A DNA stretch of 64,000 bases from UBA1479 sp002706405 (GTDB lineage: Bacteria; Pseudomonadota; Alphaproteobacteria; Rhodospirillales; Casp-alpha2): assembly GCA_963972255.1 (NCBI GenBank), contig CAXATO010000009.1:124001-188000 (forward strand), given 5' to 3'. Shown here one piece after another: positions 8,126 to 16,474 of this stretch. Below the pieces are notes generated by a model. It saw only the letters and a list, made by a program, of their open reading frames with translations, was not told the DNA's origin and searched no databases. Position 1 is the stretch's first letter; each line of letters opens with the position of its first letter. A program made the translations under genes and the position numbers.

Positions 8126-9144
8126 GCGATGCCTTAAAGCCCTTTTTGGCCAAGGCAGCCGACGGCACGGCGCTGACTGCGCAGGAGGCGGAGGACGCCT
8201 TCGCCGTCATCATGTCGGGCGAGGCCACGTCGGCGCAGATCGCGGGGCTGTTGATGGCGCTCAGGGTGCGCGGCGAAACCGTCGATGAAATCACCGGCGC
8301 CGTGCGCGCCATGCGGGCCAAGATGCTGCCCGTGACGGCCCCTGCCGGGGCGATCGACATCGTCGGCACGGGCGGCGACGGATCCGGCACCTTCAACATC
8401 TCGACCGGGACGGCACTGGTCGTTGCCGGCTGCGGCGTGCCCGTGGCCAAGCACGGAAACCGGGCCTTGTCGTCGAAATCCGGGGCGGCGGACGTGCTGA
8501 CCGCGCTGGGTGTCAACCTGGATGCGGAATTGCCGCTGGTCGAACAGGCGATCGCAGAAGCCGGGATCGGCTTCCTGATGGCGCCCCGTCACCATACGGC
8601 CATGAAATACGTCATGCCGGCGCGGGTCGAAATGGGCGTGCGCACGATCTTCAACATCCTGGGCCCCCTGTCCAATCCGGCCGGGGTCACCCGCCAATTC
8701 ACCGGCGTGTTCGCCCGGCAATGGGTCGAACCGCTGGCCCAGGTCCTGAAGAACCTGGGATCGGAGGCCTGCTGGGTGGTGCATGGTGAGGACGGCCTGG
8801 ACGAATTGACCACCACGGGTCCGTCCTTTGTCGCCGAGCTGAAGAACGGCGCCGTGACGACCTTCACCGTCACCCCTGCCGAAGCGGGCCTGCCGACGGC
8901 CAAGCCGGAAGACCTCAAGGGCGGATCGCCCGAGATCAATGCCCAGGCCATCCGTGACCTTCTCGCGGGCAAGACCGGCGCCTATCGCGATATCGTGCTG
9001 TTCAACGCGGCGGCGTCGTTGGTCGTCGCCGGCAAGGCGGCAGATCTGCCCGCCGGCGTGGCCGAAGCGGCCCGGTCGATCGACGACGGGGCTGCCGCCC
9101 AGGCGCTCGACCGGCTGGTCGCCATCACCAACGGGGGGGCATGA
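8122..9144 (+). CDS. trpD: Anthranilate phosphoribosyltransferase
   Basis: TrpD transfers phosphoribose from PRPP to anthranilate. The 340-residue protein has a helical N-terminal domain (LTAQEAEDAFAVIMSGEAT, AGLLMALRVRGET). The PRPP-binding motif is DIVGTGGDGSGTFNIST, followed by KHGNRALSSKSGAADVLTALG, APRHHTAMKYVMP and GVRTIFNILGPLSNPA, all typical of the family. The ATG at 8122 overlaps the trpG stop and gives the normal family length. The downstream trpC starts one base after its TGA. Cotranscription with trpG and trpC is expected. Confidence 0.97.
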   Translation: MSDALKPFLAKAADGTALTAQEAEDAFAVIMSGEATSAQIAGLLMALRVRGETVDEITGAVRAMRAKMLPVTAPAGAIDIVGTGGDGSGTFNISTGTALVVAGCGVPVAKHGNRALSSKSGAADVLTALGVNLDAELPLVEQAIAEAGIGFLMAPRHHTAMKYVMPARVEMGVRTIFNILGPLSNPAGVTRQFTGVFARQWVEPLAQVLKNLGSEACWVVHGEDGLDELTTTGPSFVAELKNGAVTTFTVTPAEAGLPTAKPEDLKGGSPEINAQAIRDLLAGKTGAYRDIVLFNAAASLVVAGKAADLPAGVAEAARSIDDGAAAQALDRLVAITNGGA

Positions 9145-9145
9145 C

Positions 9146-9961
9146 ATGGCTGAAAACCCCGCCAACGTGCTGGACAGGATCATCGCCGACAAGCGGACCC
9201 ACGTGCTTGCACAGAAGAACAAGATCAGCCTGCAAGAGCTTACGAAACAAGCCCATCAGCAGACTCCGCCGCGCCGCTTCCTGCGCGCCCTGCGGGCGGC
9301 GTCGCAGGTCGGTTTCGGGCTGATTGCCGAAATCAAGAAGGCCTCGCCCTCGCAAGGCGTGATCCGCGCTGATTTCGATCCCCCCTCCCTGGCCCGCGCC
9401 TACGAAGCCGGCGGTGCGACCTGTCTGTCGGTGCTGACGGACGAACCCTATTTCCAGGGCCTCCCCGAATACTTGATGGCGGCGCGGGCGGCCTGCGCCC
9501 TGCCCGTCCTGCGCAAGGATTTCATGATCGACACCTACCAGGTGGTCGAAGCCCGCGCCATGGGGGCGGATTGCATCCTGCTCATCATGGCGGCGCTGGA
9601 CGACGCGACGGCACGGGAGCTCGAACAATGTGCCTTCGACCTGGGCATGGACGTGCTGATCGAAGTCCATAATACGGCCGAGCTCGACCGGGCACTGGGG
9701 CTGCGCAGCCCCCTGATCGGTATCAACAACCGCGATCTGACGACGCTCAAAGTGTCGCTGGAAACCACGGAACGCCTGGCACAGGGCGTGCCTGACGACC
9801 GAGTCCTGGTCAGCGAAAGCGGGTTGAATTCTGGCGCTGACCTGAAACGCATGGCGACGGCCGGTACGCGCTGCTTCCTGATCGGCGAATCCCTGATGCG
9901 TCAGGACGATGTCGAGGGAGCGACGCGCCGGCTGCTCTCGGACGCCCAGGCGGCGGCCTGA
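9146..9961 (+). CDS. trpC: Indole-3-glycerol-phosphate synthase
   Basis: TrpC closes the indole ring, converting carboxyphenylamino-deoxyribulose phosphate to indole glycerol phosphate. The 271-residue product is a single TIM barrel, not fused to TrpF. Recognisable elements are the N-terminal NVLDRIIADKR and the catalytic-lysine strand IAEIKKASPSQGVIR. Others are LSVLTDEPYFQG, LRKDFMIDTYQV, IEVHNTAELDRAL, GINNRDLTT and VSESGLNSG. It starts at the ATG one base beyond the trpD stop. trpF, trpB and trpA are not in this window and must be elsewhere. Confidence 0.97.
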   Translation: MAENPANVLDRIIADKRTHVLAQKNKISLQELTKQAHQQTPPRRFLRALRAASQVGFGLIAEIKKASPSQGVIRADFDPPSLARAYEAGGATCLSVLTDEPYFQGLPEYLMAARAACALPVLRKDFMIDTYQVVEARAMGADCILLIMAALDDATARELEQCAFDLGMDVLIEVHNTAELDRALGLRSPLIGINNRDLTTLKVSLETTERLAQGVPDDRVLVSESGLNSGADLKRMATAGTRCFLIGESLMRQDDVEGATRRLLSDAQAAA

Positions 9962-9984
9962 CGAAAACCAAGGAAACCTGCGGC

Positions 9985-10464
9985 ATGGCTGACGACTTCA
10001 CCCATCTGGACGCCGAGGGCAACGCCGTCATGGTCGATGTCTCGGCCAAGGACGCCACGGAACGCACCGCCACCGCCAAGGGCAGCGTCATCATGGCGCC
10101 GGAAACGCTGCAGCGCATCCTGGACCGCGGCGTCAAGAAAGGCGACGTGCTGTCCGTCGCGCAACTTGCCGGCATCATGGGGGCGAAGCGCACACCGGAC
10201 CTGATCCCGCTCTGCCATCCCCTGATGCTGACCTCTGTCAAGGTCGACCTGACCTGCGATCCGGCGCGCAATGCCGTGGATATCGCGGCGACCTGCCGGC
10301 TGACGGGACAAACCGGGGTCGAGATGGAGGCCCTGACGGCAGTCACCGTCGCGGCGCTCACGGTCTATGACATGTGCAAGGCCGTCGATCGCGGCATGCG
10401 CATCGAAAATATCCGCCTGACCCACAAATCCGGCGGCAAATCCGGCACCTTCGACGCCGCCTGA
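9985..10464 (+). CDS. moaC: Cyclic pyranopterin monophosphate synthase
   Basis: MoaC converts the MoaA product to cyclic pyranopterin monophosphate in molybdenum cofactor synthesis. The 159-residue protein has the family N-terminus MVDVSAKDATERTATAKG, a central GDVLSVAQLAGIMGAKRT, the active-site segment DLIPLCHPL, and the C-terminal TGVEMEALTAVTVAALTVYDMCKA. It lies 23 bases after trpC and 21 bases before moeA on the same strand. It is probably a downstream part of the trpGDC transcript, an arrangement known in other alphaproteobacteria. Confidence 0.97.
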   Translation: MADDFTHLDAEGNAVMVDVSAKDATERTATAKGSVIMAPETLQRILDRGVKKGDVLSVAQLAGIMGAKRTPDLIPLCHPLMLTSVKVDLTCDPARNAVDIAATCRLTGQTGVEMEALTAVTVAALTVYDMCKAVDRGMRIENIRLTHKSGGKSGTFDAA

Positions 10465-10485
10465 ACGACCCGGGAGCCCGCCGCC

Positions 10486-11700
10486 ATGCTGTCCGTCACC
10501 GACGCCCTGGAAAAAGTCTCCGCCGGCTGCGAGTTGTTGCCGGCGGAACAGGTCTCCCTCGATGCCGCCCTCGGCCGGGTCCTGGCGCGGGATGTCGCCT
10601 CGGCCCTGACCCATCCGCCTACGGCCGTCTCGGCCATGGACGGCTATGCGGTGCGCTGGGACGATCTGGCGGCCATCCCCGCCGAACTGACGGTGATCGG
10701 TGAAGCCGCCGCCGGCCATGTCTTCGCCGGCGCCCTCGCGCCCGGTCAGGCGGCCCGCATCTTCACCGGCGGCGCCCTGCCAGACGGGGCCGATACCATC
10801 GTCATTCAGGAAGACACCGAACGCGACGGCGACACGGTGCGCGTGATCGAAAAACCCGCCGAAAAAGGCGAGTTCGTCCGCCCGGCGGGGCTCGATTTCA
10901 AGGCCGGGGACGTCCTGTTGACCGCCGGCCAGCTTTTGACCGCGCGCGGTGTCGGCCTGGCCGCGGCCATGAACATGCCCTGGCTGATGGTGCGCCGGCG
11001 CCCCCGCGTTGCCTTCGTCGCCACGGGGGACGAGGTCGTAATGCCCGGCCAAGCCGTCGGCCCGGGGCAGATCATCTCCTCCAACAGTTTGGCCCTGGCC
11101 GCTTATGTGACGGCCATGGGCGGCGAGCCGGTCAGCCTGGGCATCGCCCGGGACACCCCGGAAAGCCTGGCGGAAACCCTGGCCGGCGCCCGTGGCGCCG
11201 ACTTGCTGGTGACCATGGGCGGCGCGTCGGTCGGCGACCACGACCTGGTCCGCCAGGTGTTGGGTGGGCGCGGGTTCGATCTGGATTTCTACAAGATCGC
11301 CATGCGCCCTGGAAAACCGCTGATCTTCGGGCATATCGACGGTACGCCGATGCTGGGGCTGCCGGGCAATCCGGTGTCGACGGGCGTGACCAGCGCCTTG
11401 TTCCTGCGCGCCGCCTTCACCAAGATGCTGGGGCTCGTGGGCGAACGGACGGAAGCAACCGCCGTACTCGGCGGCGACCTGCCCGCCAACGGTAAGCGCG
11501 AGGATTATATCCGGGCCACCCTGGACACGGCCGCCGACGGCCGCGCCGTCGCCACCGCCTTCCCGCGCCAGGACAGTTCCATGCTGGCCGCCTTCACCAA
11601 GGCCGACTGCCTGATTATTCGCGATGTCGGCGCCGCGCCGGCCAGGGCCGGTGATATCGCACGGATTCTGCCCCTCGGGTTCGGCGCCCTGCGCTTCTAG
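10486..11700 (+). CDS. moeA: Molybdopterin molybdenumtransferase
   Basis: MoeA inserts molybdate into adenylylated molybdopterin, the last general step of molybdenum cofactor synthesis. The 404-residue protein shows AVSAMDGYAVRWDD, APGQAARIFTGGALPDGADTIVIQED, VAFVATGDEVV, SNSLALAAYVTAMGG, LLVTMGGASVGDHD and GLPGNPVSTGV, all signature segments. It follows moaC closely and ends 240 bases before lexA. GC-rich inverted bases just after the stop (11701-11725) could form a hairpin, but there is no U-tract, so termination there is uncertain. Confidence 0.97.
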   Translation: MLSVTDALEKVSAGCELLPAEQVSLDAALGRVLARDVASALTHPPTAVSAMDGYAVRWDDLAAIPAELTVIGEAAAGHVFAGALAPGQAARIFTGGALPDGADTIVIQEDTERDGDTVRVIEKPAEKGEFVRPAGLDFKAGDVLLTAGQLLTARGVGLAAAMNMPWLMVRRRPRVAFVATGDEVVMPGQAVGPGQIISSNSLALAAYVTAMGGEPVSLGIARDTPESLAETLAGARGADLLVTMGGASVGDHDLVRQVLGGRGFDLDFYKIAMRPGKPLIFGHIDGTPMLGLPGNPVSTGVTSALFLRAAFTKMLGLVGERTEATAVLGGDLPANGKREDYIRATLDTAADGRAVATAFPRQDSSMLAAFTKADCLIIRDVGAAPARAGDIARILPLGFGALRF

Positions 11701-11753
11701 CGGCACGGGCTCCGGCCGTGTGCCGGTAATTATGCGACTGTTCTCCTTCGAAG

Positions 11754-11782
11754 TTGACACGATACGGGAACTAAAGTAGAAC
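11754..11782 (+). promoter_or_regulatory. lexA promoter with overlapping SOS box
   Basis: A perfect -35 TTGACA at 11754-11759 is followed after 17 bases by TAGAAC (11777-11782) as a probable -10. Overlapping it is GAAC-N7-GAAC at 11768-11782, exactly the alphaproteobacterial LexA operator. LexA bound here would block RNA polymerase, so lexA should be autoregulated and induced by DNA damage. The transcript would have a leader of about 150 bases before the ATG at 11941; no gene was recognised in that leader. Confidence 0.85.
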
Positions 11783-11940
11783 ATATGGTGTATATTTAGG
11801 TTGCATCATGTAGTTCGCGGTTGTATTCCCACGAATTACACGACGAAATAAGGCAAAGGCATCGTCGGCATCGCCCTCCTTGCGGACTCCGTTCCGCATT
11901 TGATCGCGAACCGACGGCGGCCTGAAGGGGCGGAGACAGC

Positions 11941-12669
11941 ATGCTCACCAAAAAGCAGTACCAACTTCTCGTCTTCATCGACAAAAAGCTTAATGAATCC
12001 GGGGTTTCCCCGTCCTTTGAGGAGATGAAGGAAGCCCTCGACCTGCGCTCCAAGTCAGGCATTCACCGGCTCATCACGGGGCTCGAGGAACGGGGATTCA
12101 TCCGCCGCCTGCCCCACCGTGCGCGCGCGCTCGAGGTCCTGCGACTGCCGGAAAACATGGAGACGGGCCAGAACGCCGTCCGCCCGGCCCCGGCGCCGGC
12201 GCCCGCCGCGACCAACGTCATTCCCGGCCGCTTCGGCAGCGGCCCCGTCCCGCTTTCGGGCGGCGGCGACGTCAGCCAACCGGGCGAGGCCGTGTCCCTG
12301 CCCCTTTACGGGCGGATCGCCGCCGGCACGCCGATCGAAGCGCTGCGCGATCATTCCAACGTCGTCGACGTGCCGCCTTCCATGCTCGGCGGCGGCGAAC
12401 ATTACGCGTTGGAGGTCGATGGCGACTCCATGGTCGAAGCCGGCATTCACGACGGCGACACCGTCATCATCCGGCGCACGGACACGGCGGAAAACGGCTC
12501 CATCGTGGTGGCCTTGGTCGAAGGCTCGGAAGTCACCCTGAAGCGCCTGCGCCGCAAGGGCGCCTCGGTCGCCCTGGAACCCGCCAACAAGGCCTATGAA
12601 ACCCGCATCTTCGGCCCGGACCAGGTCGAGGTTCAGGGCCGTCTCGTCGGACTGATGCGCAAGTACTGA
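11941..12669 (+). CDS. lexA: SOS response transcriptional repressor LexA
   Basis: LexA represses DNA-damage genes and cleaves itself when RecA is activated. The 242-residue protein has an N-terminal winged helix-turn-helix (residues 1-68; MLTKKQYQLLVFI, SPSFEEMKEALDLRSKSGIH). A long Pro/Ala/Gly-rich linker follows (about 75-118), then the S24 peptidase domain. The scissile bond is the Ala128-Gly129 pair in GRIAAGTP. The catalytic serine is Ser163 in VDGDSMVEAG, and Lys201 lies in EVTLKRLRR. Family features and the SOS box upstream agree. The gene converges on the ComEC-like gene with only four bases between the stops. Confidence 0.97.
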   Translation: MLTKKQYQLLVFIDKKLNESGVSPSFEEMKEALDLRSKSGIHRLITGLEERGFIRRLPHRARALEVLRLPENMETGQNAVRPAPAPAPAATNVIPGRFGSGPVPLSGGGDVSQPGEAVSLPLYGRIAAGTPIEALRDHSNVVDVPPSMLGGGEHYALEVDGDSMVEAGIHDGDTVIIRRTDTAENGSIVVALVEGSEVTLKRLRRKGASVALEPANKAYETRIFGPDQVEVQGRLVGLMRKY

Positions 12670-12673
12670 GGCC

Positions 12674-14809
12674 TCAATCCCCGGTGCGCCGCGGGCGCAC
12701 GACCCAGGGACGCTCCCCGCGCCCGTCGTTGACCGCCTGAACGTCGATCACCGGGCCCAGCAGGGTAATGCTATGCGCTCCCTTGGCCCGGAGGTCGAAC
12801 AGATCGATCACCCGCGCCGACGTGCCGTTACAGACCCGCCTGGCCGGAACCAGCGCGATCACGAGATCAGCCTGTCCGCAATCCTCGGCCAGGGCGGCGC
12901 GGGTTTCCGATAGAACGATCCGCCAGCCGGCGCGCCTCAGCACGCAGCCGCCCCCGTCACAGCGCAACCCATCCCCCGCCTCGCGATCCCCCCTGCCGTA
13001 TCCCCCGTCGCGCGCCCATTGGGCGGCGTCCTCGACCCGATACCCCGCATGTTCCAGCCAATTTTCCCGGGTGAAGCGGTCGTGGCGCAGGGACGAAAAC
13101 CAATAGCCGTCCGCGCCGCGCACGGCGGCCAGGTCGCCGGTGCCGGAAACGATCAGATCCGGCGGCACCACGCGGGCATTGGCGACGGCAAACAGAACAA
13201 CCCCGGCCAGGCCCGCCAGGCGCACGCGCCCCCGCAGAAGGCAGAGCCACAATCCCCCAAGAGCCAGGCCGGTCAACGCCCAGGCCGGGGCGGAGGGCAG
13301 GATTTCCGTCGCCCTGGGCAGGGCCGCGACCCGTTCGGCGACCCCGATCACCACCTCCGTGCCCCAGCCCATGGGCACCAGCGCCAGGCGTTCCCAGCCG
13401 AAGGGCAGCAACAGGAACGACAGCATGGCCGCCGGCATGACCCACAGGGCCGTCACCGGCACGGCGATCAGATTGGCCAGCAAGCCGAACTTGGCGACTT
13501 GATTGAAGTGGTAGAGCACGAAGGGGGCTGTCGCCAGACTGGCGACCAGGGACGTGAAGGCCACTCCGGCCGCGTAAAGCCATATCCCCCGCCCGACCCA
13601 AGGCGACGCGTCGCCGTCCCGCCGCCAGACCCCGCGATCGGCGGCGGCCTCATAGGCCGCGACCAGGGCGATGGCGGCGGCGAAGGACATCTGGAAACTC
13701 GGGCCGAGCAGGCTTTCCGGCTGTATCAGCAAGACCACCGTGGCCCCCCAGGCCAGCATGCGCAGCGATATGCCCCGCCGGTCGAGCATCACGGCGACCA
13801 GCACCATGGCCGCGATCAGGAAGGCCCGCTGGGTCGGCACCGTGGCCCCGGCCATCAGGGCGTAGCCGAAGGCGGCGACAAGGGCCAGCAGGGCCGCCAC
13901 CTTCTTGACCGGAAAGCGCAGGGCGAAGGGCGGATACAGGTTGAGGGCCCGCCGGGCGCCGAAAAACACGATTCCGGCCGCCAGGCCGATATGCAGCCCG
14001 GAAATGGCCAGCAGATGGGCCAGACCGGCGTCGCGGAAGGCGTTCAGCACCCGTTCGGGGATCAGGGAGCGGTAACCGGTGATCAACGCCGCCGCGACCG
14101 CCCCGGCGTCGCCCGGGACGGCGGCGATCACCCGTTCGGCCAGCCGGCCCCGCAGGTTCGAGAGGTGAATGCGCCAATCGAACGGCCCGGGCGGCGGGCC
14201 GTCCAGAACCCGCGCGGCGCCCATGGAAAAACCGACGGCACCGATGCCGGTGAAATAGGCGTGGCGTTGAAAGTCAAAGCCGCCCGGCATCAGGGGCGGC
14301 GACGGTGCCGACAGGCGGCCGCGAAGGCGCACCCAGTCCCCGGCCTGCAGTCTCGGCTGGGCTCCTCTGAGCCGAACACGTACGCGCTCCGGCGTGTCCG
14401 GCTGCCCCAGGGCGGCGATGCGGACGTGGTCCAGGATGATCCGCGATCCCTGATCAAAGGGCTCGAACTCAAGGATCCGGCCCTCGATCACCGTAACCGG
14501 CGTTTCATGGGCCAGAAGCCGACCGTCCAGGCTGTGCGTGCGCACCGACGCGGCGGCGAAACCGAGGGCCATGAACACGACGACCAAGGCCGCCAGGAAC
14601 GGCATTTCGCCCCGATGGCGCAGCAAGGCCGCCGCCACGGCGGTGATCGTCAGCACCACAGGGCCGGCGGCCCAGGGCGGCTCCGCGGGCAGCAGGAAAT
14701 ACCCCCCGATACCGACCCCCATGCCGATCGGCAGGGCAAACGGCCAGCGGCCCCTATTGGCCGCCGCCGCTGCGGAAAGCTCCGTTTGAATCCAACCCTT
14801 TATGGACAT
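12674..14809 (-). CDS. ComEC/Rec2-family DNA-uptake-type membrane protein
   Basis: This 711-residue polytopic membrane protein matches the ComEC/Rec2 family, known for moving single-stranded DNA across the inner membrane during transformation. An N-terminal region with two or three membrane segments is followed by a DUF4131-like domain (EGRILEFEPFD, VRLRGAQPRLQAGD). The Competence core comes next: AALITGYRSLIPERVLNAFRD, LAHLLAISGLHIGLAAG, ATVPTQRAFLIAAMVL and LLGPSFQMSFAAAIAL. The C-terminal region lacks the HxHxDH metallo-beta-lactamase motif, so the nuclease-like domain is degenerate. The ATG at 14809 (MSIKGWIQ) is preferred over one 17 codons upstream. Whether the cell is transformable cannot be told from this gene alone. 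Confidence 0.88.
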   Translation of the reverse strand: MSIKGWIQTELSAAAAANRGRWPFALPIGMGVGIGGYFLLPAEPPWAAGPVVLTITAVAAALLRHRGEMPFLAALVVVFMALGFAAASVRTHSLDGRLLAHETPVTVIEGRILEFEPFDQGSRIILDHVRIAALGQPDTPERVRVRLRGAQPRLQAGDWVRLRGRLSAPSPPLMPGGFDFQRHAYFTGIGAVGFSMGAARVLDGPPPGPFDWRIHLSNLRGRLAERVIAAVPGDAGAVAAALITGYRSLIPERVLNAFRDAGLAHLLAISGLHIGLAAGIVFFGARRALNLYPPFALRFPVKKVAALLALVAAFGYALMAGATVPTQRAFLIAAMVLVAVMLDRRGISLRMLAWGATVVLLIQPESLLGPSFQMSFAAAIALVAAYEAAADRGVWRRDGDASPWVGRGIWLYAAGVAFTSLVASLATAPFVLYHFNQVAKFGLLANLIAVPVTALWVMPAAMLSFLLLPFGWERLALVPMGWGTEVVIGVAERVAALPRATEILPSAPAWALTGLALGGLWLCLLRGRVRLAGLAGVVLFAVANARVVPPDLIVSGTGDLAAVRGADGYWFSSLRHDRFTRENWLEHAGYRVEDAAQWARDGGYGRGDREAGDGLRCDGGGCVLRRAGWRIVLSETRAALAEDCGQADLVIALVPARRVCNGTSARVIDLFDLRAKGAHSITLLGPVIDVQAVNDGRGERPWVVRPRRTGD

Positions 14810-14955
14810 TCTACCCTCGGCGCCCCCGCGCCTGCCCATGCTTTGAATTCCGGCCTGCACAAGGAATGCTGCGCCCGCACAGAAAGTATGCTATCCCTCC
14901 GGCGCCCCCCGTTAAAGCCCTACCTTCAGGGATACATAAGGACAAAAAGACAGCC

Positions 14956-16377
14956 ATGACGGTCGTGACCCGCTTCGCCCCCTCTCCCACTGGTTTTCTG
15001 CACATCGGCGGCGCCCGCACGGCCTTGTACAACTGGTTGTTTGCCAAACATCACGCGCGCCACGGCGACGGCGGCAAGTTCTATCTGCGGATCGAGGACA
15101 CGGATCGTGCGCGCTCGACCCAGGCCGCGGTCGATGCCATCTATGCCGGGCTGACCTGGCTGGGCCTGGATTGGGACGGCGAGCCGATCTCCCAGTTCGC
15201 GCGCGCCGACCAGCATCGCGCCGCCGCCGAACGCCTGCTGGCCGAGGGCAAGGCCTACAAATGTTACTGCTCGCCCGAGGAACTGACCGCCATGCGCGAA
15301 ACCGCGCGCAAGGAAGGCCGGCAGCGCATGTACGACGGCACCTGGCGCGACCGTGACCCGTCGGAAGCGCCGGCCGGCGTCGCCCCGGTAATCCGCATGA
15401 AGGCGCCGCTTGACGGGGAAACGGTGATCGAGGACCTGGTCCAGGGCAAAGTGACCGTCGCCAACGCGCAGCTCGACGATATGGTGCTGCTGCGAGCCGA
15501 CGGCACGCCGACCTACATGCTAGCCGTGGTCGTCGACGACCACGACATGGGCATCACCCATGTGATCCGTGGTGACGATCACCTGACCAACGCCTTCCGC
15601 CAGACGCAGCTGTACCGGGCCCTTGGCTGGGACACGCCCACCTTCGCCCATATTCCCCTGATCCACGGCCAGGACGGCGCCAAGCTGTCCAAGCGTCACG
15701 GGGCGCTGGGCGTCGAAGCCTATCGGGACGACGGCTTCCTGCCCGAAGCCTTGCGCAATTACCTGCTGCGCCTGGGCTGGAGCCACGGCGACGAAGAGAT
15801 CATTTCCACGGACCAGGCGATCGAATGGTTCGGGCTGGAGAACGTCGGCAAATCGGCGGCTCGGTTCGACGTCACGAAGCTGACGAGCCTGAACGGCCAT
15901 TACATCCGCGAGGCCGACAACGCCCGCCTGGTCGGCCTTGTCATGGAGCGTCTTGAAGCCGCCCATCCCGGAACACTTGCTAAAGAGGCGCAGGATCGGC
16001 TATTTAAAGGCATGAACGGTTTGAAGGAACGCGCGAAGACAATTTCAGAACTATCTGAAAACGCTATGTTTTACGCCCTTCAACGCCCCATCCCCAAAGG
16101 GGAAAAAGCGCAACAGCATCTGGGTTCCGACGGATCCGCCCTGCTTCGTGATCTGCGACCCGTATTCGATGCCGCCGACACTTGGAGCGATGAAGCTCTG
16201 ATGGCTGCCGCCAAGAACTTCGCGGAAGCCGGCGGACTTAAGCTCGGGGCCGTCGCCCAACCGATCCGGGCCGCCCTCACCGGCAGCACGGTATCACCGA
16301 GCGTATTCGAGATCATGGATGTATTGGGCCGGGAAGAAACTCTAGGACGTCTCGACGACGCCCTGGCCGGCCTTTAA
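14956..16377 (+). CDS. gltX: Glutamate--tRNA ligase
   Basis: GluRS charges tRNA-Glu. The 473-residue class I synthetase starts MTVVTRFAPSPTGFLHIGGARTAL in three short pieces: the leading strand, the HIGH-type FLHIGG and the ARTALYNWL helix. Further on are RIEDTDRAR, GDDHLTNAFRQ and the KMSKS equivalent KLSKRHG. The C-terminal helical anticodon-binding region follows, in slightly AT-richer codons around 15960-16130. The ATG at 14956 is chosen because homologues begin there; a start 30 codons upstream would add unrelated sequence. Many alphaproteobacteria carry two GltX copies and a GatCAB pathway; this cannot be judged here. Confidence 0.97.
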   Translation: MTVVTRFAPSPTGFLHIGGARTALYNWLFAKHHARHGDGGKFYLRIEDTDRARSTQAAVDAIYAGLTWLGLDWDGEPISQFARADQHRAAAERLLAEGKAYKCYCSPEELTAMRETARKEGRQRMYDGTWRDRDPSEAPAGVAPVIRMKAPLDGETVIEDLVQGKVTVANAQLDDMVLLRADGTPTYMLAVVVDDHDMGITHVIRGDDHLTNAFRQTQLYRALGWDTPTFAHIPLIHGQDGAKLSKRHGALGVEAYRDDGFLPEALRNYLLRLGWSHGDEEIISTDQAIEWFGLENVGKSAARFDVTKLTSLNGHYIREADNARLVGLVMERLEAAHPGTLAKEAQDRLFKGMNGLKERAKTISELSENAMFYALQRPIPKGEKAQQHLGSDGSALLRDLRPVFDAADTWSDEALMAAAKNFAEAGGLKLGAVAQPIRAALTGSTVSPSVFEIMDVLGREETLGRLDDALAGL

Positions 16378-16434
16378 CCCCGGAACGGACGCGTCAAAAC
16401 CGCTTCACCCCGCGGTACGCGCGCCGAGACGAAC

Positions 16435-16452
16435 CGGAGACCCCTGTCTCCG
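16435..16452 (+). promoter_or_regulatory. Hairpin in the gltX-gltA spacer, just upstream of gltA
   Basis: CGGAGAC at 16435-16441 and GTCTCCG at 16446-16452 form a perfect 7-base-pair stem with a CCCT loop. It ends 22 bases before the gltA ATG and 8 bases before the AAGGAGGG ribosome-binding site. There is no U-tract, so it is unlikely to terminate gltX transcripts. It may affect gltA mRNA stability or translation; function is inferred only. Confidence 0.35.
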
Positions 16453-16474
16453 CCGCCCATAAGGAGGGACATGT

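Noticed and set aside
11701..11725. GC-rich inverted bases after moeA as a terminator
   Set aside because: The stem is imperfect and lacks a U-tract; termination there cannot be supported.
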